In this document: positions 1 to 10,730 of the stretch, one piece after another
How the letters are laid out: the number at the start of each line of letters is the position of its first letter
How positions within the stretch are numbered: position 1 is the first letter of the stretch
NCBI GenBank assembly: GCA_963971405.1
Contig: OZ020488.1
Location: 33,251,089 to 33,315,088 of the forward strand
Direction: 5' to 3'
DNA: 64,000 bases
Source of the DNA: Psococerastis gibbosa
Lineage: Eukaryota > Arthropoda > Insecta > Psocodea > Psocidae
Made by a program: the position numbers and the translations under genes
The notes under the pieces: model-generated
What the model was told of the DNA's origin: nothing
Seen by the model: only the letters and a program-made list of their open reading frames with translations
The model's database searches: none

Positions 1-1889
1 ACTTATTATTTACGGGGGTCTAACATGGAAACTTTTTCCGGACCTTTTCTAAGCACATTTGTGCAGTACTGTATTATGTAACCTTCCTAGTTCTATAAGT
101 AGTACCTAATGAGTTTTATCTGTATTTTTCTGTACAATTTATTTATAAAGGTAACTCATTTATTTCTGACATTTTTTTTAGGTTGGAGCATGGGCCTCTA
201 GGCTCCTCCCTTCTATAGGTTTGGGCTTTGGGTCTTTGTGCTGGCTTTACTTCGAACTCCCATTCCCATAACTATTGGCGTTTAGTCTGTTTGGGTCTTG
301 GGACTTCCTTAAATAATTAAATATGGGGCTGAAGCCCCCCCCCCCGAAATGTAAAAAAATTGCATTGTTCAGTTTGTTCAGTTTAATGTTTCATCTGTAA
401 TTTTTTTTCTCCCTTTAAAAACACAAAACCTGTGTTTTTGCATGTAAATTCTTAAGAATTTTAAAGGGGGGGGATTGGACCCACCGTTTTACTGGGAGTA
501 TTCCATACCCCCCCCCCCCCCGATCCCTTGGTAGTTAGCCCCCTCCGAAATAAAATCCTGGCTACGTGCTTGACCATAAGGATAGGGTAGACCTAGGTCC
601 AGCGGGAAAAATTTCTTATTTAGTCGAGTCTCGAACCTGACTCTTCCATGTCATAGGCTAGTCCAGTTCCCTACCTCCCGTACAGTGTGTTGGTAATAAA
701 CAGTAAATCAAAGTTGTACGTGGCGTATTAACAGTAGTGCCAGAAGAAGGCGACCTTCCTTTCTCCAGAGCCCACCATGGAATAATAATAAAGCAATGAG
801 ACTTGATGTACTGCTCCCACTAACTCACAAGCTAGAAGGAATGCTGCCATCGGTGCAATGACAGAAATGCTGGCAGAATTGCGTTGAAAATGGCGAGTAT
901 TTGAAATAAAAGCAAGGCCGAAACCGCATTGTCTCAATGTGGCACACGTAAAATACGTTTAGCCGTCCTCAAATGTCTTAAATCAATCAATCAACTGCTG
1001 AGTCAGTTTCTCATACAGGTAGGCCACATTGTGTCACGAATCACATTATTTCCAGCCTGCAGTAAATTTCCACTTCTAGCAGGTACGCACAATTTATTTG
1101 TCACCACCTCTCATTACCGCGTGAGTGAACCACTGCACACAGTAAATCTAATCATTAAAAATCTATGGCAATACTGCGATGGAATCGGTCTCTTCATCTG
1201 TTTTATCCAGTTTTTATGGCTCGTTTGACACAGTCACAGTCCGTTAACCAAATTAATCAGGCTCGTTGTTAATTTTATAAATACAATACTATGGGAGATT
1301 CCGGGGTTGGAACTAGTCTTAACGAATGCAATTCGGATGAATGCAAAATCCGTGTTGAATGCATTCCTTAAATCGAAAGGAAACATTCAAATTAAATTGC
1401 AGATTAGCCTTTTGCCAAGGTAACTTGTAGAATAAAACAATGACCACACCTTACTGCACCGCAAATAAGGATTAACTCAAACCCCCGAGCAGAGAAAGGC
1501 TGCAGCCATGCGTCGTTTCGCAATGTACAATATGCCGACATTAGTAGATTTTTTTGTGGCTCCTTAAGACCTATAAACAAGTACCTACATACCGCAATAG
1601 GGCACATATTAATTTAATTGTGATATTTTTTCGTCACGGTTCACTGATTCCGAACAAAACTAGCCTGTCACACACCACCACGACGTACTGCATACCGCTT
1701 TGCTTCATTAAAATCGCATTTTTTTTTACTGTGGATTACAGTGTCAAAGGGGCGTTCAATAATAAATCATTAAATAAATCATTTTAACTGTAAGTCGTGA
1801 CTCGTGATTCACGATTCGTTGCTGGAGAGTTGAGTTTAAGTAAATAAATATAATGATATTTCCATGCATGGCAGAAAGATGCAATATTA
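1..1889. other. No gene recognised; low-complexity and repeat ends
   Basis: A+T-rich DNA with C tracts (336-345, 508-521). AATCCTGGCTACGTGC near 555 resembles the common ends of hAT-like repeats, and a tRNA-like repeat lies at 575-690. The short open frames show no motif. Confidence 0.6.
575..690 (-). repeat. tRNA-like repeat family 3
   Basis: On the minus strand it reads GGTTCGAGACTCGACTAAAT and AAATTTTTCCCGCTGG. A second copy at 30605-30790 (plus) has GAAGTTCGAGACTCAACATA and GGAAAAATTTCCCC. The GTTCGAGACTC box resembles a tRNA B box. Confidence 0.5.
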
Positions 1890-2140
1890 TTAAGGTCCAA
1901 TCGGAGCCCTACCCCCTCCTCGCCCGCGACACCAACACCACTCGTGTTTTTGTACTATTCGAATTTCACAGTAAATATTCATGATTTTAGCCATTAGAAG
2001 AAATATTTCTTCTAATGGCTAAACTCTTTTATCATTTTCCAGCTCTACAATGAATATTTACTGGGAAAAACGTATTTGTACAAAAACGAGTGGTGTTGGT
2101 GTCACGGGGAGGGGTGGGGAGGGCTCTGATTGTGCCTTAA
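1890..2140. repeat. TTAA-flanked palindromic element with 38-bp perfect central palindrome
   Basis: The ends are TTAAGGTCCAATCGGAGCCC and near complement. The inner arms carry GACACCAACACCACTCGT. The centre (1986-2023) is a perfect 38-bp palindrome built on TTTAGCCATTAGAAGAAAT. TTAA stands at both tips and could be the target site. It is non-coding. Confidence 0.8.
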
Positions 2141-2181
2141 AGATGTTCTTATTCAAAGACATAGACAGCAAATAAAACATA

Positions 2182-3087
2182 ATAGGTTTTCCAATTAAAT
2201 ACCCGGACTGGACCTATAACTGCCAGGGTTTTTATCGGAGAGAAATTGTACTTATAGGTCAATGACCTGCTTACTTTGATCTTCAATCCCATGCAGTTTC
2301 ATCCCTTTCAACCAGTTTGCGATTGACGCCCTTTGGAAGTGTACCATGTTGCCCCACTTAGCCGGGGTAATGGTTGATGCAAGTATTGAGCAGCGTTAAA
2401 GTTTGATCTTTGATGAAAAATACACTCACACAAACTTTCCAATTTTTGAAAGAGGCTTATGGCGAAAATTTAATGTCGCGTACAACTGTGTTTGAGTGGC
2501 ACAAAAAATTTAGTGATGACCGAGAAGAGGTTATGGACAATGCGCGTCCTGATGGACGACCAACCTCAATGAGAACAAACGAAACCGTGTCGAAAATTAT
2601 CTAAATTGTAAATTGTGCGGAAAGATCGACGTCTTTCAACAAGAATGATAGCTGAAATGGTAAACAGTAATTAAGAAACGGTGCGACAAATTTTGCACGA
2701 CGAACTAAAAATGACAAAAGTGAGTGCAAAATTGGCAGGAACAGAAAGACCTAACAGAATGAGCGGACAGACAGGTCACTGAGTTTGAGAATGCACCTTA
2801 TTCCCAAGAGCTATATAGGCCCTTGTGACATCTTCCTCTTCCCTAAAATCAAATCTGCCTTGAAAGGAACACGTTTGGAGTCGATGGACGAGGTGAAGGC
2901 GGGAGCCGCCCCGCAAAAGCCTCACCCCCAATGACCTGCAGTATTGCTTTAAACAGTGGAAGATCCGCATGCAACGAAGTGTAGGTAGGGAAGGGATGTA
3001 TGATGAAGGTGACAATTAGTAAAAGCAAGTTAATTTAAATAAATATCTTTTATGCCCCCAGTCCGGGTATTTAATTGGCACACCTCG
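2182..3087 (+). mobile_element. Internally deleted mariner relic with TIRs and TA flanks
   Basis: Inverted ends are visible: an exactly matching 21-bp core at 2191-2211 and 3058-3078 (contains AATTAAATACCCGGACTG), plus an outer 9 bp with four mismatches. The right end reads inward as CGAGGTGTGCC and the left as ATAGGTTTTCC. TA lies at 2180-2181 and 3088-3089. At 906 bp it is shorter than a full mariner. Inside are an N-terminal transposase fragment, an HTH-like relic and a C-terminal relic with FLFPKIKSALKGTR, the central part being missing. It belongs to a different lineage from the 48.8 kb copy. Confidence 0.88.
2410..2604 (+). pseudogene. Mariner transposase N-terminal fragment (dead)
   Basis: The 64-codon frame reads FLKEAYGENLMSRTTVFEWH followed by KKFSDDREEVMDNARPDGRP, the typical mariner second-HTH and RPGRP-type region. 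It stops after SKII. Matching mariner sequence continues in other frames: RKDRRLSTRMIAEMV, then ETVRQILHDELKMTKVSAKL around 2622-2735. After a jump comes the C-terminal FLFPKIKSALKGTRLESMDE near 2830-2890. Frameshifts, stops and loss of the whole catalytic core mean no protein is made. Confidence 0.85.
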
Positions 3088-4239
3088 TACAGTTAAATGA
3101 ATCGTATACTACAATTGGCCGAATTGGGGCACCACACAATTACAACATAAAGATTTTTAGTAATTTAGAATTTACTATTATTGATTAATAATCCATAATA
3201 TATTATATATGGTACAACTGTATAGTAACCTACATTAAGAAGCCCCGGTGTGAAATTGTTCATCTGTACTATCAGTACTATCGATATCTCCTGTAAAATT
3301 TGTATTTGTTCAAAAAAATTGATGTTGGATTGTTCGATTTCCTAATAACTTTCTGTACTCTTTCTACGGCCCGATCATGGCGATTATAATACCGCGGGGT
3401 CAATATAATACCCAGGCATTAAAAATGTAAACAAGATAACTTTACAATGGAAAGTACTATTAAATATTTGTTTGTTTACATTTTTAACCCCAGGAGTAAG
3501 TTAATACCAATCGACGTAATCGGCCCACAGATGCAGAACAGAGCGGTTGTAGGATTTAGAAGCGGTTGATATAGGTCCGATGCATGCAATAAAGCGGCGT
3601 TTTGCTTTGATTTTATTCTGACAGTGCATGTAGGCACTTACATCACATTTGTTAACAAAGCCATTGGTTAGTGGTTGGCGCAATAGCTGGCCGCAGGCCT
3701 GTACGATACCATCGATATTGATTTCTTTATGTATCTGGGCTACGACCAAGGGCACCGAGTACACTATATCCTTCCACACACATGCAAAGTAGGCCTAGGT
3801 GAGGTGCCATAGCTCCGGCACATTAAACATTTCATTCAATTTTAAGTTTTAACTTTTAGCTGTGCTTGAACCGAGGGTTTACGCGAAATTTTATGATACA
3901 ATGCTATTATGAAAGTGGGGTTTATGGGTTAAATAACGACCTTTCCTTCCGTTTGGAAATACATGGGCCATTTCTAAAATCAAAATGCCTGTTTCAAAAT
4001 TTCAAATGGGTATACTTTAAAATACAGAAGTCAGGGAAATGGGAAAATATGAGACTATAATGAGAAGTGTTGGAGGACTGATTGAAAATAAGCGGAGATT
4101 GCAAACCTCAGTAACGAGGTCAGTATTGCTATTTGTATCGCCGAACTGGAGTAGAGTACCTACTAGACACGACAAATACCGGGGGGAAATGGAAGCAATA
4201 CAGTGGAAAATGGCGCTAAAGGGTCATAAGTAGCAACCG
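3088..4239. other. No gene recognised
   Basis: Contains a small inverted pair around ATTAAAAATGTAAACAA (3419-3487) that also occurs singly near 5,390-5,430 and 41,610. The remainder shows no motif on either strand. Confidence 0.5.
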
Positions 4240-4740
4240 AACGGTTTAGACAGACGCGGCTTTCGTCCTGCCTCTTGACTTAGGTACTAGTGCAAGGACG
4301 GTCTCACGGAGCAGAGAAGAGCAGGGCACGGGAAGAACTCATTGAGCGGTTGCAAAGATAATGGAACGACAGCCTAAATAGACATTGGACCTGGAACCTA
4401 ATTAAAGACTTGCGGGCATGGATGATTATAGAAAGCATGACAGCTCGACTTCTATTTAGCACAGTTTCTGACTGGACATGGCAGTTTTCGGGGTTTCCTT
4501 CATGAGTGTAAAAGAAGTACTACTAACCGGTACATATACGAGGGGGATAAGGCCGCACATATACGTTCTTTGACTGTCGGCGGTGGGAAAACGAGAGGAG
4601 GGCATGTGAAGCCAAGATTGGAACTCTAAATGTGAACATAGTGCGGAAAATGGTTCAGAGGTGGCCAAGTGTGCTGTGAAGGAGTTGGCATGGCTCATCT
4701 TCAGCCGCAAGATGAAAGAGGAAAGACCTTAACCAACTTT
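4240..4740 (+). pseudogene. Decayed non-LTR retrotransposon, C-terminal end of the reverse transcriptase ORF
   Basis: No long open frame survives, but a three-frame reading gives WNDSLNRHWTWNLIKDLRAW near 4360-4420. This is the pattern that precedes the C-terminal zinc-knuckle region in R1/Jockey-like LINE ORF2 proteins. Broken pieces resembling the rest of that tail continue to an LIFSRKMKEE-like end near 4690-4725, where family members carry a charged K/E-rich finish. Frames shift several times and stops are frequent. The exact clade and borders cannot be fixed by eye. Confidence 0.55.
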
Positions 4741-5820
4741 AACTCAGCAGAAAAAGACACGACTATCCTGAAGTAATGCTGAAAAGTGGTCCCAGGATAG
4801 TTCGGGGAAAATAAAGATTTATTAGATACATACGGTAAGTGGTTTGGTTGGTAGATTGGTAGTTTAAACCCACAAATTGACGGACAGACAAACATTTCGT
4901 AAAAAACACTTTTTGGGTTCCTGGGAGCTCTTCTTAAACGTGTGAATTCACCAAAATTTCGAGTATAACGAAGTTGCCCTTATACTTATATGTACGTATA
5001 AATAGGAAGGCAGTAATATAAAATAATATAATGGGGAGGGAATATTTTTATATACGACCTGATTTATTGTACTATAGGTCTATAGAAGTAGGTAATACAC
5101 CTAAGCTGGTGCAACTTGACAAATGGAGCTCATTGACCTGAAGCTATGGAGTAATATCTATATAGTAAGAATGTAATAGTAATAATCATCATGGGACATT
5201 AATGACAAGATCAACGCTGTGCAATGAGACAGCCGCACCCACACACCACACTTGATAACCTTGACACGTCACTGCCTGTCATACAAGGCACAAGTGTTAT
5301 GTCCCCAGAAAATAATAAGGCAGAGAAATTTCCCGCAAAATAGGGTGACCAGCGAGCCTATTATGGCGATTAATATCTATTTCCATTGCAAAATTATCTT
5401 GTTTACATTTTTAATTCCAGGTTAAGATCAACAGTAACGTATACTCTATTTCGGGTCGCCTTGGTGCATGTTACTCTTCTTTTTTGGTTTTAGATAAATG
5501 AAATGTGTACCTTATTGGACTTCATGCGAGAATGTGCCTACTCTATTTTTACAAGAAATTATTAAGAAAATGATCATTATATGCACTTAAATATATTAAC
5601 TGGAGCAGATTCCTTGGGAGGCGGGGGCCAATTCTCATTATCTCAAAAGAATTGCGCCTGAATTAGAACTTATGCCCCTAATGCAACAGCCAAAGCCTAA
5701 TCATTAGATTATGTTTGGTTCGGGGTATAATTCGTGCTGTCAATCCGCATGTGCAATACAATACAATCATGTCAATAAGAGCATAAGTAGAGGATTTAGA
5801 GGGAATTACACTACTTGTCA
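4741..5820. other. No gene recognised; R4 fragment
   Basis: At 4895-4975 is a fragment of repeat R4 (ACATTTCGTAAAAAACACTT and GGGTTCCTGGGA). The remainder is A+T-rich without recognisable coding sequence. Confidence 0.5.
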
Positions 5821-5935
5821 GACTCGTGGTCTAGCGGTTAAGACGACACCCCGGTTAAGCGTAAATCGTGGGTTTGAATCCCGCCAAGTCCAGTTTTTCT
5901 ATGTTCTCTATTTTTATTTATTTATTTATTTTTGG
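5821..5935 (+). mobile_element. tRNA-derived SINE-like sequence
   Basis: GACTCGTGGTCTAGCGGTTA gives a good A box, and GGGTTTGAATCCC a good B box with a paired T arm. The acceptor stem has two mismatches and the anticodon arm does not fold cleanly. A TTTA-repeat tail follows. This pattern fits a SINE or tRNA pseudogene better than a working tRNA. Confidence 0.6.
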
Positions 5936-7850
5936 TTATAGCGAGGACGATACCTCTTCAACCAAAGTTAGCTCAATGTCAATCATTATACATTTCATAT
6001 TTATAATATTGCAATAGGTGTCATATGAGTTCCTCAACTACTGTCCGTAGTACGGTATATAATATTGTATAGTCTACTGGATATGCATTTTCAGCTCTCT
6101 GGAGAAAATGTAAATAGTTCTAGCTTGTGGCTGGAAAAGCACCTGGTTATAAAAAAATCCCCATTTCCCAAGCTGTCGCCGCCGGCCACCTTGCTACAAA
6201 CAAACCACCAGTTAAGATTATGAAATTTAAGAAAGTGGTACCAACGTGTAGCATATAATAATAGCATGCAAACCTAACACCATTTACTATAATACCGTAC
6301 TTGAAATGCAATGATAGTAATTGCTAGACTGCTGGACTGGGATAATTGGCCATCACGTGCAGAACTGCACCCCGCCTGCCCATGACCCTGCTGCTGCGCA
6401 TTTGCAATGTATCCAGTTCTTGCAATCATCCAGCACTGGCCCTGCGGTCGAATCAGCATTAGTGGATACCGCCCGGTGACAGAGGGACCTTGCTGGTGGG
6501 ATGATTAGGTGGTACCGTGCCTCCACAATTAGACGCTGCTCTCAGTTTGGCCTCCGCGGGATGGGATAGTGGAAAGAATGCAACCTGGATTGTAAGGCAA
6601 GGTCAGTATGCCTGGAGGATTTAAGCTGGCTGCTCCATTTAAACGATTGTCGTACCTAATTTGTGGTCTATGGTTGACATTAAAAAAAGTCGTGGCACGG
6701 CAACCCAATGAGGGTCTATAAGCATGAGATCTAGTATAGTGCAGGCACGTAGATATAGATTTTTTAGAGGGTTTAGGAAGGCTTTAAGCCCGAACAGATA
6801 GTTCATTGTATTTTTCTGCCCCTTTCAATATGCACTTAATTTCGACAGGAGGGTTTGAACCCCCTAATACTCCCCCTTGGCCTTATCTACGTGACTGGTT
6901 GTATATGGACACAATTTATAGTCAAAAAGTATAGCAAGATTATCATGGCTGCACAATGAGGCACCATTTCAGCTTTAGCTGGGGGGGGGGGGGGGATTTT
7001 TTTTTAACGATGCACCCTTTACAAGAAATGAAGAAAACGAAAACATTTATTTATTTATTTGCAATTTTTCTTTCAAAAAACGAAGTGAAGGAGCCTGCCC
7101 CTGGAGTGCCTCAAGTTGATAAACAGACTCACCCCCCCCCCCCCTCCAGGCTGACAGGGAAGCTTAAAAACCAGAAATACTGAGAACATGTGTTGGAAAA
7201 AACAAAAAATACTAGGTGATACCATTGAATATATAACACTAGTGTTATATATTCAATGGTGATACCATGGGATTGGATGTGGCAACTCGTTAACATCCTA
7301 TTACCATGTGTTTATTTGACGATTTATGTGCCTTTAATCGAATAGACACTTACAATGCAAGTTTAGGCTACATTAAAACCGGATGTTTATCTTCAGGAAG
7401 CTGGGCTAATAAATGCAAACAGTAAATTATGAGTACCTATATTATATGACTCACCCGCATATTGAAACAAACATCAGTCAGAACGAGATATCAAGGTGCA
7501 CCAGGTTTTGCAGTGTACAGTTCAGAGAACAGCACGCAAAAAAGCAAGCTGTAAAATTTCCGGCAAGCCCAGTCCAGTGATGAAATAAAAAAAAATAAGG
7601 GCAGCAACATATCGTCGTCTTAAGACAAACAGCTCAAATCAGTTTCATGGCCAGCAGATCTATCTGATTTTGACAGCAAGTATGAAACGTAGATTATTAG
7701 GCCTTGGCTAGCACAGAAGGTCCGATAGGTTCCGACAAGGAAGGCGTAGAAAATAATGCGCCTGCTGCTTGATAAGTTGTCTTCCTAATATAGAAGTGCG
7801 ATTAGGCAAATTCAGTTGCTGCTGTGACCAAATTTCTACATGTTGTGACA
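5936..7850. other. No gene recognised; repeats and a perfect palindrome
   Basis: Holds a 15-bp G tract (6981-6995), a 13-bp C tract (7132-7144), a family 5 repeat copy (7080-7200) and the 40-bp palindrome at 7221-7260. Short open frames across the homopolymers are not credible genes. Confidence 0.55.
7221..7260. repeat. Perfect 40-bp palindrome
   Basis: ACCATTGAATATATAACACT is followed directly by its exact reverse complement, with no spacer and no mismatch. It could form a cruciform. The duplicated flank GATACCAT occurs on both sides. No element ends were recognised. Confidence 0.9.
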
Positions 7851-7851
7851 T

Positions 7852-8021
7852 CAATGGCGGATCCCCTAAGTGAGTAAATTCCTTGTAAATTCATAAGATA
7901 CCTAGTAAAAAAAAAAATGAATAGAACTCAACTTTTCAACAAAAAAAAAAAAAAACCCCTTTTAAACTTACAAAAAACTTGTGACCCCCCCCCCCTAAAT
8001 TTTCGGCTGGATCCGCCCTTG
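7852..8021. mobile_element. hAT-type MITE (170 bp) with 8-bp TSD
   Basis: The left end is CAATGGCGGATCC and the right end, read inward, is CAAGGGCGGATCC, an inverted pair typical of hAT ends. The 8-bp sequence TGTGACAT directly flanks both ends (7844-7851 and 8022-8029), the expected hAT duplication size. The inside is A-rich with a C tract and has no coding potential. Confidence 0.85.
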
Positions 8022-8029
8022 TGTGACAT

Positions 8030-9816
8030 TTCTATTGAATGTTATGTACCTAACTGTAGGAAGCTTAAGAGGATGTGCACTCTTTGGGGGTCAGTGTTGA
8101 TAATCTTACACTATTTGAAATGCATGTGTTCTTTAAGGGGGTGCTAGCTAGTTAGGATTCACGCGGGAAGACGGGACGGGAACAGCGTTCAATCCCGTCC
8201 CGTCCCGTCGAATTATTTTGGTTCGTCTCCTCCCGTGTCCCGTCACTTGTACCAGGCATCGCTTTGCACAAGTAAGTCAATTCTATACCCCTAGTGAGTA
8301 GCGTGGTCACAAAATAAGACTTTAGACATTAATTCTTTCTTGGCTGCAATGTAATATGTTTCAACCTCGGGACGAAATATACAGGTAGGTACAGCATAGG
8401 TACTGTAGCTAGGTGCATCATGAGTAGTCCACTAGTTCATATAGTGGGAGAATGGTAGAATGCAAAACGAAATTAACTAATGTGAGTCGTTGTAATGCAT
8501 AATTTCCCAGATCTAATAGATATTCGGATCAACAGTGGTTTGGTTGGCAGAATTCAACGTCGTCTCGGTTCTCTGCTTGCCCAAAGAAGTTGATTGCGAG
8601 AGGCAATCTGGTTTTGGCCTCTTTATATATATACGCCACTGGTTAAAGATAAATCATGTCATGCTTATGAACAAGGAACGGGGGGGGGGGGTGATAATGG
8701 AAACAGCGTCACACTAGCAGTTCATTGTACGGCCAGTTAATATTGTTATTTGTTGTTGTAAGTAGGGAGTTGGAGTCAAACAAGAATTTCTTTGTCGCTT
8801 CCATTCGTTTGGGTGCCATAACAAAAGGCCACTTTTGTGGGCAGACATTATGACAATTGTCAACAAAGGGCCAAGTTGCATGCGGTGAACCCTCTTCTAA
8901 TGGCAGGTTATCTGGTTATCTACCTGTTTACAAGCAAATGGTTACACTTTTTCATTTGTTTACATGTCCTCTTATCACCTCTATACCTGTATTGTGTTCC
9001 GATGAGGGAATTATTAACGCAGGTCAGAAGCATTTAGTAATTTTTTCTTCGCATTGTACCCACAACTTCGGTCGTCTCATGATTCGGACTCACTTAATTA
9101 CAGCTGGTGTATAAACTGTGCGAGGGCGCAGTTTAGCATCACTCTTAGTAGGCATTGGTCCATCGTTTGATTGTGCAGAAAACAAACTTTAACGTTATTC
9201 CATTTTTCTGGGGCAACTTGAAAATGGTGTTTGGAGAATGACCACACTTATGCAATGCAATAACAGACAACATCGGACATGTTTGATATCAAATGAAATC
9301 TCTTGGACTCGTCTGAATGATGAGCGTATTTGTTTATGTTTAGGCTACCTAAAAATTGTCGAACATTTTACATTGTTTAATAATTATACATACTAATGAC
9401 CGACTATAGATAATTTACGTTATGGACTCATTAATATCAATTATATTTAAAAAAAAATCGCAAAATGTTGGTAAGCGCATAACTCAACAACGCCTGGACC
9501 AATTTGGACAATTCTTTTTTTTAAATGTTCATTGAAGTTCAACGATGGTTATTACGGCGAAAAAATTCGAATAATTGCCGGAAGAACCCTAAAAACAGCC
9601 CTTTTCGCATGAGTGGTCGTGGGAATAAATCCCAAAGGACCGCAAAGTGCGTTCGAAACTTTATAAACAAAACAAACGTTGTTTGTCCCAGGGGCAATCA
9701 TTAAGTGTTTGTGGTATTAATCTGGAAAACCCATGTTTCTCACATGGTCAATTGCATGTTGCCTGTTCCAGTCTTGGAAAGCCAGGTAATCAAACAAAAA
9801 ACATCGTTTATCACAA
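8030..9816. other. No gene recognised
   Basis: Near 8170-8210 lie CCCGT-type repeats in inverted arrangement (ACGGGACGGG and CCCGTCCCGTCCCGTC), possibly the end of a transposon. Two overlapping short frames at 8837-9114 have no family motif. Confidence 0.5.
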
Positions 9817-9827
9817 AGCACTACAAT

Positions 9828-10119
9828 TAGATTAGATTAGATTAGATTAGTAATGGGGCGATGCTGCTACTTGAGCTTGGCTCACTTTCACCTTAAAGAT
9901 CTATTGTGAATCCTCGTACTTTTAGTCCTGGTCAGTCAGCAGGTCCCGTAAAAACCTGCACAACTGCCCAGGGGCCAACTGGCAAGCCTCCCTTGGTGAT
10001 AGAAACCAAGAGGACGTTGCTAGCAGCCGTCTGTTCTTTACTGCCGGACACGAGCAGATGATATGCTCAGCAGTCTCAGCCTTTTCTTTGCAGAATCGGC
10101 AGGTGTCATTCAGCACTAC
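9828..10119 (-). mobile_element. 5'-truncated non-LTR retrotransposon 3' end with pentanucleotide tail
   Basis: Read on the minus strand, the fragment encodes the end of an ORF2 protein and then a short 3' UTR. It ends in tandem TCTAA-type units (ATTAG repeated on the plus strand, 9828-9850) instead of poly(A). An 11-bp direct repeat AGCACTACAAT flanks it (9817-9827 and 10120-10130), read as its target-site duplication. At about 292 bp it is heavily 5'-truncated. Confidence 0.75.
9922..10116 (-). pseudogene. Non-LTR reverse transcriptase C-terminal zinc-knuckle fragment
   Basis: This 64-residue open frame starts MLNDTCRFCKEKAETAEHII and continues CSCPAVKNRR. CRFC with a following H-x4-C is the CCHC-type C-terminal knuckle of Jockey/R1/I-like LINE ORF2 proteins. 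Only the last part of ORF2 is left. The Met is an internal residue, not a start. Confidence 0.75.
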
Positions 10120-10243
10120 AGCACTACAATGAAAATAAAACTGTATTTTGTTAATAATAATGTTTCACATGATTAACAATAAAGCGATTGCTTACTTTTA
10201 AATGCTAAATTTAAAATCTTTTAGACAGGACGAAGTTAGGTAA

Positions 10244-10730
10244 CTGCTTGGTTTGAGTTCAACAACTAAATAGGGCCACTACGACTATTCTCACGTGTCA
10301 TGCGAGCCCCGAAGGGGCCAGCTGCGTAATGCCCAATGCTTATTAGCGAAATTATCTTCTTTGACTGTGTCCGGACCTCAAAAAGGGACATCACAAAAGA
10401 ATGGTGAGCCTTCCATGTCCATAAGCTAAGTGCAGGGGACTGTTCTAGAGGGATCACGAGTTGTGGAGTGCCGCTGTGCCGGTATCTGAGTTGCCTCTTA
10501 TGAATGGGGGTTGTCTGCAACGCCAGATTTTCATACTATTTTGCGAGGTAGCTGTTTGGTTAAGCTAAGTGCAGGGGACTGTGTGGTATGCCGCTGTGCC
10601 GGTACCTGCTTGGTTTGGATTCAACAACTAAATAGGGCCACTACGACCATTCTCAGGTAGCATGCGAGCCCCGAAGGGGCGAGCGGCGTAATCTCCAATG
10701 CGAGGTCCCGAAGGGGCGAGCTGCCACCCG
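10244..10730. repeat. Nested local duplication with G+C-rich hairpins
   Basis: Segment X (TTCAACAACTAAATAGGGCC through CATGCGAGCCCCGAAGGGG) occurs at 10244-10340 and 10607-10700. Segment Y (AAGCTAAGTGCAGGGGACTG with TGCCGCTGTGCCGGTA) occurs at 10423-10490 and 10562-10606, giving order X-Y-Y'-X'. A further CGAGGTCCCGAAGGGGCGAG lies at 10701. There is no convincing ORF. Confidence 0.75.

Noticed and set aside
5821-5891. Functional tRNA gene
   Set aside because: A and B boxes are good, but the acceptor stem has mismatches, the anticodon arm does not fold and a TTTA tail follows.
9828-9850. ATTAG repeats as an interstitial telomere tract
   Set aside because: Arthropod telomere repeat is usually TTAGG; this one has a different unit and sits exactly at the 3' end of a LINE fragment with a target duplication.
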